From the NCBI RefSeq assembly GCF_900109755.1, contig NZ_FOAR01000006.1, positions 62,001 to 126,000 of the forward strand: DNA of 64,000 bases. Direction: 5' to 3'. The stretch comes from Pseudomonas agarici (GTDB lineage: Bacteria > Pseudomonadota > Gammaproteobacteria > Pseudomonadales > Pseudomonadaceae). How positions within the stretch are numbered: the stretch's first letter is position 1; each line of letters opens with the position of its first letter. Below are positions 9,585 to 18,706 of this stretch, one piece after another. The notes beneath the pieces were generated by a model. That model did no database searches. It was not told where the DNA came from and saw only the letters and a program-made list of their open reading frames with translations. The translations under genes and the position numbers were made by a program.

Positions 9585-11327
9585 ATGGATATTGTAGAAC
9601 GGAGCTCCGTTTCGCCGTTAAGCGAACCCAGACGATGGCGTATTGATCTCAAATGGGTCGTTATCGGCGTCAGCATATTGGTTGTGGCCTATCTGGCACT
9701 TATGCCGCTCATTTTTTTGCTATGGCAAAGTTTCTTTACTCCGCAAACCGCGGCCAGCGCGGCGCAGTTTACGCTGCAAAACTATATCAAGGCATACACG
9801 AGTTCCGAGACATTTACCCTGTTCGTCAACTCGATCCAATTCGCAACCGGTACATCGATTTTTGCGTTTATCGTCGGCACTGCGCTCGCGTGGATGAATG
9901 AACGGACCAACACACCGCTCAAATCCCTGTTCTTTTCGTTGTCGATCATCCCGCTGATTATCCCGGGCATTCTGTTTACAGTGTCCTGGATTCTGCTGGC
10001 TAGCCCGAAGATCGGTATTCTCAATCTGATGTTGCAGGATCTGTTTCAAACCAAACACATATTTTTCAACATCTACTCGATGTGGGGAATGATTTGGGTT
10101 GATGGCTTGCATTATTCCTCAATGACCTTCCTGATCATGACGGCCGCTTTCCGCTCAATGGACCCTTCACTCGAAGAGTCAGCAATGATGAGTGGCGCCA
10201 GCGTTCTCCAGATTGTTTGGCGGATTACCTTGAAGCTCGCATGGCCGGCGATTTTTGCGACACTACTTATCATGTTCGTGCGTTCGATCGAGTCCTTCGA
10301 GGTGCCTGCGCTTATTGGCCTTCCGGTGGGTATTCAGGTGTTTACGTCATCGATCTACGATGCGATTCACCAATATCCGAGCCAAATTGGCCTGGCATCG
10401 TCCTATGCGGTCACGCTGTTGCTGATCACCACTGTGGGTGTCTATTTCCAGTCCCGTCTTTCCAGCCAGGGTAACAAGTACTCGACGGTGACAGGCAAGG
10501 GATTTCGGCCACGCACGATGGACCTGGGCAAATGGCGCTATGTGACGGCTGGTCTTTTTATCCTGTATTTCGCATTGATTGTCGTACTGCCGTTTCTGGT
10601 TCTCCTTTGGTCATCGCTTCAGAAGTATTACAGTGTTCCGTCGATAGCCGCGCTGCATAACCTGACCTTCGATGCTTACAAGTTTATCATCAACTATCCG
10701 ACGCTGATCGATGCAGTATGGAACAGCCTGATTTTGGCGGTAGGCAGTGCAACGCTGATCATGTTGTTGACCTCGGTGATTTGCTGGATCGTCGTCAAAA
10801 CCAAACTGCCTGGCCGCTGGATGTTGGATAACCTCGCGTCGCTACCGATGGTATTTCCCGGACTGGTTCTGGGCCTGGCGATCATGGTGTTCTATTTGAA
10901 CGTGGACATCGGTATCTACGGAACTATGTGGATCATGTTTCTCGCCTATGTGACCCGTTTTTTACCCTATGGGTTGCGTTACAACACTACATCGATGTTG
11001 CAGATCCATAAGGAGTTGGAGGAGTCGGCGGCGATGAGTGGCGCCTCCTGGAGCACCACGTTCTGGCGCATTATCTTGCCCTTGTTGAAGCCGGGACTGA
11101 TGGCGGGCTGGATCTATATCATGATCGTCTCGATCCGCGAACTTTCAACTTCCATTCTTCTGTATAGCCCCGGCACTGAAGTGGTATCCATCCAAATCTG
11201 GGAGCTATGGGAAAACGGGCAATATGTCGAGTTATCCGCATTGGGTGTGATGTTTATCATCGTCCTGTTCATGCTGGTGATGTTGGCTCAGTTCGTCGGC
11301 AAAAAGTTCGGCGTCAAGGAAACCTGA
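9585..11327 (+). CDS. Fused ABC transporter permease (iron/FbpB type)
   Basis: A 580-residue inner-membrane protein made of two tandem permease halves, as in FbpB/AfuB-type permeases. Each half carries an EAA-like loop for the ATPase: LEESAMMSGASVLQIVWRI in the first and LEESAAMSGASWSTTFWRI in the second. About twelve hydrophobic segments are visible. AGGGAGG lies upstream of the ATG. It pairs with the ATPase 35 bp downstream and with the binding protein encoded on the other strand at 12562-13629. The family carries ferric iron, phosphonates or small organic acids, so the substrate here could be either metal or carbon source. Confidence 0.85.
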   Translation: MDIVERSSVSPLSEPRRWRIDLKWVVIGVSILVVAYLALMPLIFLLWQSFFTPQTAASAAQFTLQNYIKAYTSSETFTLFVNSIQFATGTSIFAFIVGTALAWMNERTNTPLKSLFFSLSIIPLIIPGILFTVSWILLASPKIGILNLMLQDLFQTKHIFFNIYSMWGMIWVDGLHYSSMTFLIMTAAFRSMDPSLEESAMMSGASVLQIVWRITLKLAWPAIFATLLIMFVRSIESFEVPALIGLPVGIQVFTSSIYDAIHQYPSQIGLASSYAVTLLLITTVGVYFQSRLSSQGNKYSTVTGKGFRPRTMDLGKWRYVTAGLFILYFALIVVLPFLVLLWSSLQKYYSVPSIAALHNLTFDAYKFIINYPTLIDAVWNSLILAVGSATLIMLLTSVICWIVVKTKLPGRWMLDNLASLPMVFPGLVLGLAIMVFYLNVDIGIYGTMWIMFLAYVTRFLPYGLRYNTTSMLQIHKELEESAAMSGASWSTTFWRIILPLLKPGLMAGWIYIMIVSIRELSTSILLYSPGTEVVSIQIWELWENGQYVELSALGVMFIIVLFMLVMLAQFVGKKFGVKET

Positions 11328-11362
11328 TAAGCAACTCCAATAACAACAAGTAGGAGATGACC

Positions 11363-12481
11363 ATGCTCAACGTAAAAGCGTTATGTACCGAGTATCCAAA
11401 CGAGAAAGGCGAAATCGTCAAGGCCGCGCAAGATATCAGTTTCGAAGTACCCCAAGGCAAACTGTTTACCTTGCTTGGTCCCAGCGGTTGCGGCAAGACC
11501 ACCACCCTACGCTCGATTGCCGGCCTCGAACGCCCGAACTCCGGAGAAATCCTGGTCGGTGATGTGGCCGTCTATTCGTCGTCCAAGAAGATTTTCGTCA
11601 CACCGAACAAACGAAATTTCGGCATGGTATTTCAGTCATATGCCATCTGGCCGCACATGAATGTATTCCAGAACACGGCATTTCCGCTCGAAGTCGGCAC
11701 TCGCAAATTCACCAAGAGGCAAATCGAAGAAAAGGTCATGCGAGTGTTGACCGCAGTCGGTCTGGATCATGTCGCCGACCGCGAGGCGACCAAAATGTCG
11801 GGTGGCCAGCAGCAGCGCCTCGCGCTCGCCCGCGCCCTGGTGATGGAGCCGAAGTTGCTGCTACTCGATGAGCCGCTCTCCAATCTGGATGCCAAGTTGC
11901 GCGAGCGGATGCGCTTTGAGTTGAAGCGGATGCAGCGTGAACTTGGTCTGACGACCATTTACGTCACGCATGATCAGAGCGAGGCATTGGCGCTGTCGCA
12001 CGAGATTGCGGTCATGAATGCAGGGCGGATCGTACAGATCGGCTCTCCGCGTGATATTTATGAACGACCCCGCGACAAGTTCGTTGCCGATTTTGTCGGC
12101 CTCACCAACTTCCTTGAGGCGACTGTCGAAGTGGCAGATAATCTTAATAGCGGCTACCGAGTGAGCTCGACCGTCGGCCAGTTGAACATTACCTCGCTGG
12201 ACCCGCTGGAACGCGCAAACAAAGTATTGATTTCGGTACGCCCGGAAGATGTCGAACTGTTCGAACAGCGACCGGAAGGCCTCAATGTGTTGGAGGGTAT
12301 TGTCGATTTCAAGGTGTTTCTTGGCGAGTATATGGATTTCCAAGTGAAGGTCGGCAGTCAGCAATTGCTCGCACGCGTGCATCCATCGTTGAAAACCGTG
12401 GTGGGCCAGAAGATTTATGTCCGCATGAATCCAGAGAAGTGCCTTACGATTCACGATGCGGTGCTGAAGAGCGCAGCTTAA
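11363..12481 (+). CDS. ABC transporter ATP-binding protein
   Basis: A 372-residue ATPase with GPSGCGKTT (Walker A, residues 38-46), the signature SGGQQQRLALARAL, LLLDEP (Walker B) and the switch His in YVTHD. A TOBE-like C-terminal region follows, as in PotA/FbpC/UgpC. I chose the ATG at 11363 because AGGAG at 11352-11356 is well spaced for it and too close to the ATG at 11357. It energises the permease encoded upstream and is followed by a strong terminator. Confidence 0.85.
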   Translation: MLNVKALCTEYPNEKGEIVKAAQDISFEVPQGKLFTLLGPSGCGKTTTLRSIAGLERPNSGEILVGDVAVYSSSKKIFVTPNKRNFGMVFQSYAIWPHMNVFQNTAFPLEVGTRKFTKRQIEEKVMRVLTAVGLDHVADREATKMSGGQQQRLALARALVMEPKLLLLDEPLSNLDAKLRERMRFELKRMQRELGLTTIYVTHDQSEALALSHEIAVMNAGRIVQIGSPRDIYERPRDKFVADFVGLTNFLEATVEVADNLNSGYRVSSTVGQLNITSLDPLERANKVLISVRPEDVELFEQRPEGLNVLEGIVDFKVFLGEYMDFQVKVGSQQLLARVHPSLKTVVGQKIYVRMNPEKCLTIHDAVLKSAA

Positions 12482-12485
12482 GTCG

Positions 12486-12532
12486 CAAATAAAAGCGCCG
12501 CCTTCCAAAGGAACGCGGCGCTTTTATTTCGA
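12486..12532. terminator. Strong bidirectional terminator
   Basis: The hairpin has stem AAATAAAAGCGCCGC pairing with GCGGCGCTTTTATTT, with T-rich and A-rich flanks on both sides. It lies between the convergent ABC ATPase and binding-protein genes and can stop transcription in both directions. Confidence 0.9.
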
Positions 12533-12561
12533 TCGATGCTCCAGCTACTACTGTATCCCCG

Positions 12562-13629
12562 CTACTGCGCCTGCTCGGTAAAGATCTTGCTGTAAAGGGC
12601 TCTCCATTTCTGTTGTTCGTCCAGGATGATTTTCGAGTCAATAAACTTCAATGGAACATCTTTTAGCGGTGTTTCAACCTTTTTACTGGTGGGCACGAAC
12701 TGGCGTCCCAACAGCAGGGGCTGCGCTTCATTCAGCATGAAATCGAAGAAAAGAACCGCAGCATTAGGATGCGGCGCATGGTTGGCCATGGCAACGCCGT
12801 TTGGCCGCGCGAACGCCGGGGGAATCGCATACCATTGAATCGGTGCACCCTTTTGGGCAAGTTGCGCGACTTTATAGTTATAGATAGTCAGTGTCAGTGG
12901 CACCTCACCGGAAGCAACCAGATTCGCCAGTAATGTATGGCCCTTGCGCACCGAGACGCCATTCTTCGCCACCAGATCGCGGAACAACTGCAATCCCTTC
13001 TCTTCACCTAATTCAGTCACCACTGCGGCGAACCAATCCATATCTTCCGCTTCAATCCCCAGCTTGCCTTTCCATCTCGGGTCCAGCAGCTCTTGATAGG
13101 TTTTCGGCAGGTCGGCTTGCTTGACCTGATCGGTGTTGTATCCCTGGGTGAAGATATTGAGTCGATCGCTGACCCATTCTCGGTGTGGCATGATTGCCTG
13201 GGGAATCAAATCGGCCAGGTACGGCGACTGGACGACTTGCAGCAGTTTTTCCCTGTGTAGCGATTCGAGTTCGGGGCCATTGGTTTCTATGACGTCGACA
13301 TCAAAACGATTACCCTGTGCTTCGACCACGGCTCGCTGCAATACTTTTTCCGATCCGGCACGCCACAATCGCACCTTGATGCCGTATTTTTTTTCAAACG
13401 CCTTGGTGACTACCATCATGTCGTCTATAGGGACAGACGTATACAGGGTCAGCGAACCTTCCTTCTTTGCCCCCTCAATTAAGCGATCTTGGCGATCGGC
13501 ACCGGCGTAACTGGCGATACTATTGACATCCTGGGCCTGAACTAAAGGCGTACTCAATGCCAGTAGCAGGCCGGAGGCGGCGCCCAGTATGGATCTAGAT
13601 AGCAGTAGCTTGTTTCTTATTTTATCCAT
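12562..13629 (-). CDS. ABC transporter periplasmic binding protein (FbpA-like)
   Basis: A 355-residue extracellular solute-binding protein of family 1 (AfuA/FbpA or phosphonate-binding type). Residues 1-33 form a Sec signal ending near VQAQ. The motifs LTLYTSVP near the mature N-terminus, DVDVIETN and DPRWKGKLG are typical of the family. I chose the ATG at 13629 (AAGGGT upstream). It faces the permease/ATPase genes from the other strand and lies downstream of the EutA-like gene, so it may be transcribed with that gene. This split layout is unusual for an ABC operon. The ligand is unknown. Confidence 0.8.
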   Translation of the reverse strand: MDKIRNKLLLSRSILGAASGLLLALSTPLVQAQDVNSIASYAGADRQDRLIEGAKKEGSLTLYTSVPIDDMMVVTKAFEKKYGIKVRLWRAGSEKVLQRAVVEAQGNRFDVDVIETNGPELESLHREKLLQVVQSPYLADLIPQAIMPHREWVSDRLNIFTQGYNTDQVKQADLPKTYQELLDPRWKGKLGIEAEDMDWFAAVVTELGEEKGLQLFRDLVAKNGVSVRKGHTLLANLVASGEVPLTLTIYNYKVAQLAQKGAPIQWYAIPPAFARPNGVAMANHAPHPNAAVLFFDFMLNEAQPLLLGRQFVPTSKKVETPLKDVPLKFIDSKIILDEQQKWRALYSKIFTEQAQ

Positions 13630-13881
13630 TATGTTATTTACCCTTATCAATGAGTTTTTTTGGATTTTTTGTGCACACTCATGCTTTGCACTCCACTAAT
13701 GGAATGCGGAAAATCCTTCCTTGTCCTTGGGTAGGTATGTTTCAAGCAGGACAAAAAAGTCTTAATGGCGTATCCGTTTCGTTGCCTGGGAGTAGCTTTT
13801 TGCAGGCGTGTCCGCCTTGGCTGCCTATTGGGTCGGAGAGGTTGAACTGCTCAGAGAATGGTTATCAATGTTACTGGGCAA

Positions 13882-15570
13882 TTATATCGCCTGAGTATGT
13901 GCTCTTTTGGATATCAGCGTATCGTTGAAAATCAGGGACTTGATAGTGACGGGCATGGTGTTAGAGGGATGTCTGACCTTGCCTATATCAATATAATCAA
14001 AGTCTGACAGGCTGACACCGTCGATGACTAATAATGGGTTGTCTATATGAAGGTCTTCTCGAAGAGTAGCCCCGAGGTTAAGCGCTATATCGTCATCCAG
14101 AACCACGAACAAGGCTTTACCCCGGGCGAGCCGTTCGCTGGCCCCGCGTTGAATGCCTTCTGCCAATGCCTTTATCCGGGAATACTCAGGAGTACCTTGC
14201 CAATGAAATGCCAGAACCAATTCGCTGCTGTCCATGCTCACTTCAAAAGCCGTTAAGTGCTGGCGAATACTGCTGGCAAGTTCTTCGGCCTCGAATTCGT
14301 CAGTGAAGATAAATTCAGGTCGTAGAACCTGGATGTTACGTTGCGGCAGCAATTGTGCATGATCGGTGACATAGCACGTGTTACCACTCAGTTGGGTGGT
14401 ATATTCCGAGGCCCCCAATGCTGTTGAGCGAATACCTTGGCTATCGCGCAGCAACGTCCAGGGCAGGAGGCCGCTATCGATTCGCTGACGTAACGTTTGA
14501 CCGAGCCGCCCACCCAGATCGCCAAAGTCGCGCTCCTCGCGTTGATAAACGAATTCAGCCACGCCGCCGGAAAACATCATGCTCGTCGCCCGCCGAAGGA
14601 GGTGGCCAGGAATCGGCTCAGTCAAATAGAAGGCAGCCGCTTCAGCCGAAATGGGCGATTGAGTCAGCGCAGCAATCAATGTATCAGCCATAGTGTCGGC
14701 GACCTTATCCAATTCTGTCGATTGGACCTGGTCGCCCGCATGCCAGGAATATCCGGCCCGCAGAGCGTGGGTCTGTCCTGCCGGATCGAGGCGGGTCAGC
14801 TTCAGATCGTTATCTATCGCCAGCAGGCGGCCGCCGACATGGATAGCGGCAGTCGACAATAACTTCCCTCCCTCCAGCACACTGAGCTTGGTGGTACCGC
14901 CGCCGATATCGATATTAAGAATGCACTCCTTGCGGTCGAATGAAGCACGAGCAGCGCCTGATCCAAATGCAGCAAGCCGAGCTTCCATATGGTGGCCGGC
15001 GGTCGCGCAAACCAGATCACCACATTTCTCGGAAAGAATCCGTGCTATGCGCGCGGCATTCTCACGACGCAAGGCCTCTCCGGTAAGAATGACGACGCCA
15101 GTATCGATATCGGAGGGCAGGACGTTGGCGATGCGGTACGCCTCGTCGACAATCTGTCCCAGCGCCCGGCCATCGATCAACGTCTCACTCTCGTAAGGGG
15201 TGAGGCTCACTGGGGATTCGTAAAGGGTTTCGCGCGAAACAATGATGTATCGGCTCGACAGTTCGACGGCCTGTCGCTGAAGTTGAACGCGGGAGAACAA
15301 GATCTGAGTACCCGCTGAGCCGATGTCGATCCCGACGCTCCATAACGTGACGTTGTCTCTCTGCCACAGGGGATTGTCTTCTGCCGGCCCCGCTTCGTCC
15401 TGCGGAAAGTGTTCATGGTCGTGGTCATGATGATGGGCGTGGGCATGCTCGTGAGTGTGCCCATGCTCCCGGGCGTGAGCGCCGTGGTGGCGGTGATGAG
15501 GATCAGTATCCGGCTGGTCTGGATGCTCGGAATCTGCATGGTCGCCATTGGCCCCGTGGTGGTTGTGCAT
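13882..15570 (-). CDS. EutA-like ASKHA ATPase with His-rich N-terminus
   Basis: A 562-residue homologue of EutA, the factor that reactivates adenosylcobalamin-dependent ethanolamine ammonia-lyase. After the N-terminal region come GIDIGSAGTQ and NIDIGGGTTKLS, the two phosphate-binding loops of actin/Hsp70-fold ATPases. Residues 1-60 are very rich in His and Asp (for example HGHTHEHAHAHHHDHDHEH), a feature I do not associate with EutA. No eutB, eutC or other eut gene is in the window. It may reactivate or metallate another enzyme of the island. The ATG at 15570 has GGGAG upstream. It diverges from the bicupin gene across two operator-like sites. Confidence 0.75.
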   Translation of the reverse strand: MHNHHGANGDHADSEHPDQPDTDPHHRHHGAHAREHGHTHEHAHAHHHDHDHEHFPQDEAGPAEDNPLWQRDNVTLWSVGIDIGSAGTQILFSRVQLQRQAVELSSRYIIVSRETLYESPVSLTPYESETLIDGRALGQIVDEAYRIANVLPSDIDTGVVILTGEALRRENAARIARILSEKCGDLVCATAGHHMEARLAAFGSGAARASFDRKECILNIDIGGGTTKLSVLEGGKLLSTAAIHVGGRLLAIDNDLKLTRLDPAGQTHALRAGYSWHAGDQVQSTELDKVADTMADTLIAALTQSPISAEAAAFYLTEPIPGHLLRRATSMMFSGGVAEFVYQREERDFGDLGGRLGQTLRQRIDSGLLPWTLLRDSQGIRSTALGASEYTTQLSGNTCYVTDHAQLLPQRNIQVLRPEFIFTDEFEAEELASSIRQHLTAFEVSMDSSELVLAFHWQGTPEYSRIKALAEGIQRGASERLARGKALFVVLDDDIALNLGATLREDLHIDNPLLVIDGVSLSDFDYIDIGKVRHPSNTMPVTIKSLIFNDTLISKRAHTQAI

Positions 15571-15638
15571 CAATAAAACTCCCGCTCGCTGAGTCCTTCG
15601 TTTGTCTGGCCGTTGCCGGTTTTATCATCCAGAATAGA

Positions 15639-15663
15639 GGAACGACGTTCTTTTATGTGAAAA
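15639..15663 (-). promoter_or_regulatory. operator-like motif, site 3
   Basis: On the minus strand it reads TTTTCACAT, three bases, then AGAACGTCGTTCC. It lies about 70 bp upstream of the EutA-like start and has the same layout as sites 1, 4, 5 and 8. Confidence 0.5.
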
Positions 15664-15777
15664 AGATTCTTCCCTTTTCTTAATTGCATTGTCAAGTCAG
15701 GGTGGCCGGCGGTGTGCTGCAACGTCTGGATTTGCGTAGGGGCTCTGAGCTTGACGGGGGGGAGAATGTCGTGGGAT

Positions 15778-15802
15778 ATTCCGCATGGAGGACCGGCGTT
15801 CC
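15778..15802 (+). promoter_or_regulatory. operator-like motif, site 4
   Basis: It reads ATTCCGCAT, three bases, then GGACCGGCGTTCC. It lies about 100 bp upstream of the bicupin start in the divergent promoter region shared with the EutA-like gene. Confidence 0.55.
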
Positions 15803-15899
15803 ATTTTTCAGAGGCCAGTAGACCCCTCGCGACGGTCTGCTCCATAGGTCTCTTCAGCGAGTCATCACAACACACCACAACAAGACACGAGGCCGAACT

Positions 15900-17015
15900 A
15901 TGGCGAGGAAAGATGCACTTGTTTCTAACGAAACAGCCAACAAATTCGCGACGGAAAAGGAGACTCCTTATACCCGTTGGGTTGCAAATGAAGGGCTGGA
16001 CATCATCGATGGCATCTATGTCGAAGATCTGAATACCGTAGAGTTGAAGCCATGGGCAAGTCGGGGAGGACGAGGCGTTTTCATCAACCACGACGCATCA
16101 AGAACGACGAACGATTGCTATGTCTGTGAAATCGATCCGGGCCAAAAGCTCGTTGCTCAGCGGCAACTCTATGAAGAGTTGATCATGATTCTGGACGGTC
16201 GTGGCTCTACGACGGTGTGGAATGACGCGGGGCAAAAGGTCACCTTCGAGTGGGAGGCCGGTGCTTTATTCGCGATTCCGCTTAATGCCTGCTACCAGCA
16301 TTTCAATGGCTCGGGGCAGAAAAGAGCACGATTTGTATCGGTCACGAATATGCCGCCAATCCTGAATCTCTATGAGGATCCCGATTTTATTTTCCATACG
16401 AATCGCGATTTTCTTAGCCGCTTCTCGGGAGAGTCAGACTACTTTGCGCCGAAAAGCGAGCTAAATGGTTTGAAATTGGAAACCAATTTTGTCGCCGATG
16501 CGGTCAATCTACCGTTAGTCGAAGCCAAGGAGCGTGGTGCCGGAGGCGGGCATATCCGTTTCAATCTGGCAAAGAGTTCCATGAATGCGCATATCTCGCA
16601 GTTTCCGGTGGGTACTTATAAAAAGGCGCACGCTCACGGCCCTGGTGCTCATGTGATTATTCTTGCTGGCGAAGGTTATTCGTTAATGTGGCCTGAGGGT
16701 GAAGAGCCCAAGCGCTACGACTGGAAGCCAGGCACTATGATCGTTCCGCCAAATATGTGGTTTCACCAGCACTTTAATACGGGCGACACGCCTGCGCGTT
16801 ATCTGGCCTTCAAATATGAGGGCGTGGCTTTCAGGAACGCTCAAGGTGTTCCAAAGGCATGGATCAGCCGGCGCGTTGGCGGACATCAGATCGATTATGC
16901 CGATGAGAGCCAGACTGTACGGACATTGTTTGCGGACGCTTTAGCCCAGAGAGGACTAAAGCCGCAGATGAATGCTGCTTATGAGGGCGAGAAAGAGCAT
17001 TTGCCACCGCTCTAA
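15900..17015 (+). CDS. Bicupin protein, candidate ring-cleavage dioxygenase
   Basis: A 371-residue protein with two cupin domains (about residues 60-165 and 220-310), the architecture of gentisate and 1-hydroxy-2-naphthoate dioxygenases. The C-terminal cupin has a clear ligand set, KKAHAHGPGAHVIILAGEG and later WFHQHF. The N-terminal cupin has YEELIMILDGRGS and CYQHFNG but lacks the HxH pair, so probably only the C-terminal site binds metal. With no LigAB-type dioxygenase in the island, this is a leading candidate for ring opening, though a binding or isomerase role is possible. GAGG lies upstream of the ATG. It is followed by the MFS transporter. Confidence 0.6.
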   Translation: MARKDALVSNETANKFATEKETPYTRWVANEGLDIIDGIYVEDLNTVELKPWASRGGRGVFINHDASRTTNDCYVCEIDPGQKLVAQRQLYEELIMILDGRGSTTVWNDAGQKVTFEWEAGALFAIPLNACYQHFNGSGQKRARFVSVTNMPPILNLYEDPDFIFHTNRDFLSRFSGESDYFAPKSELNGLKLETNFVADAVNLPLVEAKERGAGGGHIRFNLAKSSMNAHISQFPVGTYKKAHAHGPGAHVIILAGEGYSLMWPEGEEPKRYDWKPGTMIVPPNMWFHQHFNTGDTPARYLAFKYEGVAFRNAQGVPKAWISRRVGGHQIDYADESQTVRTLFADALAQRGLKPQMNAAYEGEKEHLPPL

Positions 17016-17124
17016 GGTTGATTCTTTTATCCGCAGACTCAGCGACTGATGGACTCCAGGCCTGCGTTAAACGTTCGGTCTGGGGCGCAGTCACCTGTTG
17101 GTTATCTTTCCCGCGAGGCGACTC

Positions 17125-18399
17125 ATGCGAGAAATCGACCCAGTCTTAAAAGAAAGTGCGGCGCTGCCTACTTCCAGTTTCCGCGAACGTTATAGTGTCA
17201 TGCTTTCCCTGCTATTGCCTGCGCTCTTATTAGGCTTGGGCCGTGGATTTACCATTCCGGTATTACCCCTCATCGCTCGCGATGAGTTCCATGTCGGCGC
17301 CGCCGGCGCCGCGCTGACATTTATTGCCATCATGTTGGGGTCTGCCGGCTCTACAGTTCCTTGCGGCTATCTGGTCGACAAAATCGGGCGCCGTAAGGTG
17401 CTCATCGCCGGGCCTCTTCTCACGGCAGTTTCTTCACTGCTTGTGCTTGTGGCCGGCAGCTATACGCAGTTGTTGGTCTACCTATTCATTAATGGCGTCG
17501 GTTTGCAGATGTGGCAGATGGGACGGCTCGCCGCCATTGCCGACACGAATAACAAGGGGCGGACCGGGCGCATGATGACCGGGATGGCTGGCGTCCAGCG
17601 AACCGGCACGATGTTGGGACCATTTCTCGGCGGCATCGTCGGGAGCTTTTTCGGCTTACGAATGCCGTTCGTTTTTTGCGGCATCCTGGCCTTGCTCGCC
17701 GCCATTCCGATGTTTATGTTCGTCAAGGAAAGCGCTCCGGGAATTCTGGCAAAGCGTCGGGGGGAGCCGCCACAGGAAGCGGTCGACAACTCCTGGGGCA
17801 ATCTGCTGACACCTTCCATCATCGTTCTATTTATCGCCCAGTTCACCGCCAACCTTTCCCGTGGCGGCGCCGTCGGCAATACCGGCCCGCCCTTTATCTT
17901 TGCTGCCTATGCGTATGGGCTGGACGCTATCCAGTTAGGCACGATCAGCCTGGTCACGGGGACTGTGGGCATTCCAGTGACCTTTCTCTCCGGCTACATC
18001 ATGGACCGCTTCGGTCGTAAGCAAACGGTGGTCCCGGCCAGCGCTGTACTGGGAGTAGGACTGGGGTTGCTGGCGGCGACTGCGGCCTTCCATCTTTCGG
18101 TCGCCATATTTGTTGCGGCGTTCGTACTGATCAACCTTGCCGTTTCCTTTATGGCGGGTTCCCTGCAGACCATTGGCGCGGACATTGCGCCTGTCGGCGC
18201 GCGCGGCAAATTCTTCGGTATCGGACGACTGCTAGGGGAGTGCGGTTCCCTAGCGAATCCTGTGGTATTCGCGGCGGCGGTTTCTGCCGTAGCGCTACCG
18301 AACGGTTATGCATTGGGTTTCAGCATTATGGGTTTCAGCGGTCTGTTCACTGCCGTTCTGATTGGACGGTTGTTGAAGGAAACCCTTGTACGGCGCTGA
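17125..18399 (+). CDS. MFS transporter
   Basis: A 424-residue major facilitator carrier with about twelve hydrophobic segments. The loop after helix 2 reads GYLVDKIGRRKV and its repeat in the second half is GYIMDRFGRKQTV, both matching the MFS D-x-x-G-R-R/K signature. I chose the ATG at 17125; a TTG at 17098 is an alternative. It lies 110 bp after the bicupin gene, so probably co-transcribed. It may import the aromatic substrate or export an intermediate. Confidence 0.8.
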   Translation: MREIDPVLKESAALPTSSFRERYSVMLSLLLPALLLGLGRGFTIPVLPLIARDEFHVGAAGAALTFIAIMLGSAGSTVPCGYLVDKIGRRKVLIAGPLLTAVSSLLVLVAGSYTQLLVYLFINGVGLQMWQMGRLAAIADTNNKGRTGRMMTGMAGVQRTGTMLGPFLGGIVGSFFGLRMPFVFCGILALLAAIPMFMFVKESAPGILAKRRGEPPQEAVDNSWGNLLTPSIIVLFIAQFTANLSRGGAVGNTGPPFIFAAYAYGLDAIQLGTISLVTGTVGIPVTFLSGYIMDRFGRKQTVVPASAVLGVGLGLLAATAAFHLSVAIFVAAFVLINLAVSFMAGSLQTIGADIAPVGARGKFFGIGRLLGECGSLANPVVFAAAVSAVALPNGYALGFSIMGFSGLFTAVLIGRLLKETLVRR

Positions 18400-18500
18400 A
18401 CAGATCGAACAACCATCTTATTTCGCGTTGCCAAAATCTGAATAGAGCACATCGAAATAATCGCTTCGTCCGACTTGACGAGGGTAAAGGATCGTGAAAT

Positions 18501-18525
18501 ATTCCACATGAAGGAACGCTGTTCC
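18501..18525 (+). promoter_or_regulatory. operator-like motif, site 5
   Basis: It reads ATTCCACAT, three bases, then the near-palindrome GGAACGCTGTTCC. This is the cleanest copy in the island. It lies about 180 bp upstream of the porin start in a 307-bp gap with no gene. Confidence 0.6.
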
Positions 18526-18706
18526 TTTAAATGAAACCCCATGGACGCCAAGCGAGGCCTGTGGTTTTCCGTCAGTTCTCTGACCGATCAATAGCTGAGC
18601 TTCATTCGAGAAAACATACCAGCGCCCTTACCAGAGGTTATAGGGCGTAGTTGTACGGTGGGGTCGAAACGTTTCAGGGTAAATTTATAACAATAAGGAA
18701 AGACCC

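Noticed and set aside
13882..15570. Ethanolamine utilisation operon
   Set aside because: Only an EutA-like gene is present; no EutB, EutC or shell protein gene is found anywhere in the window.
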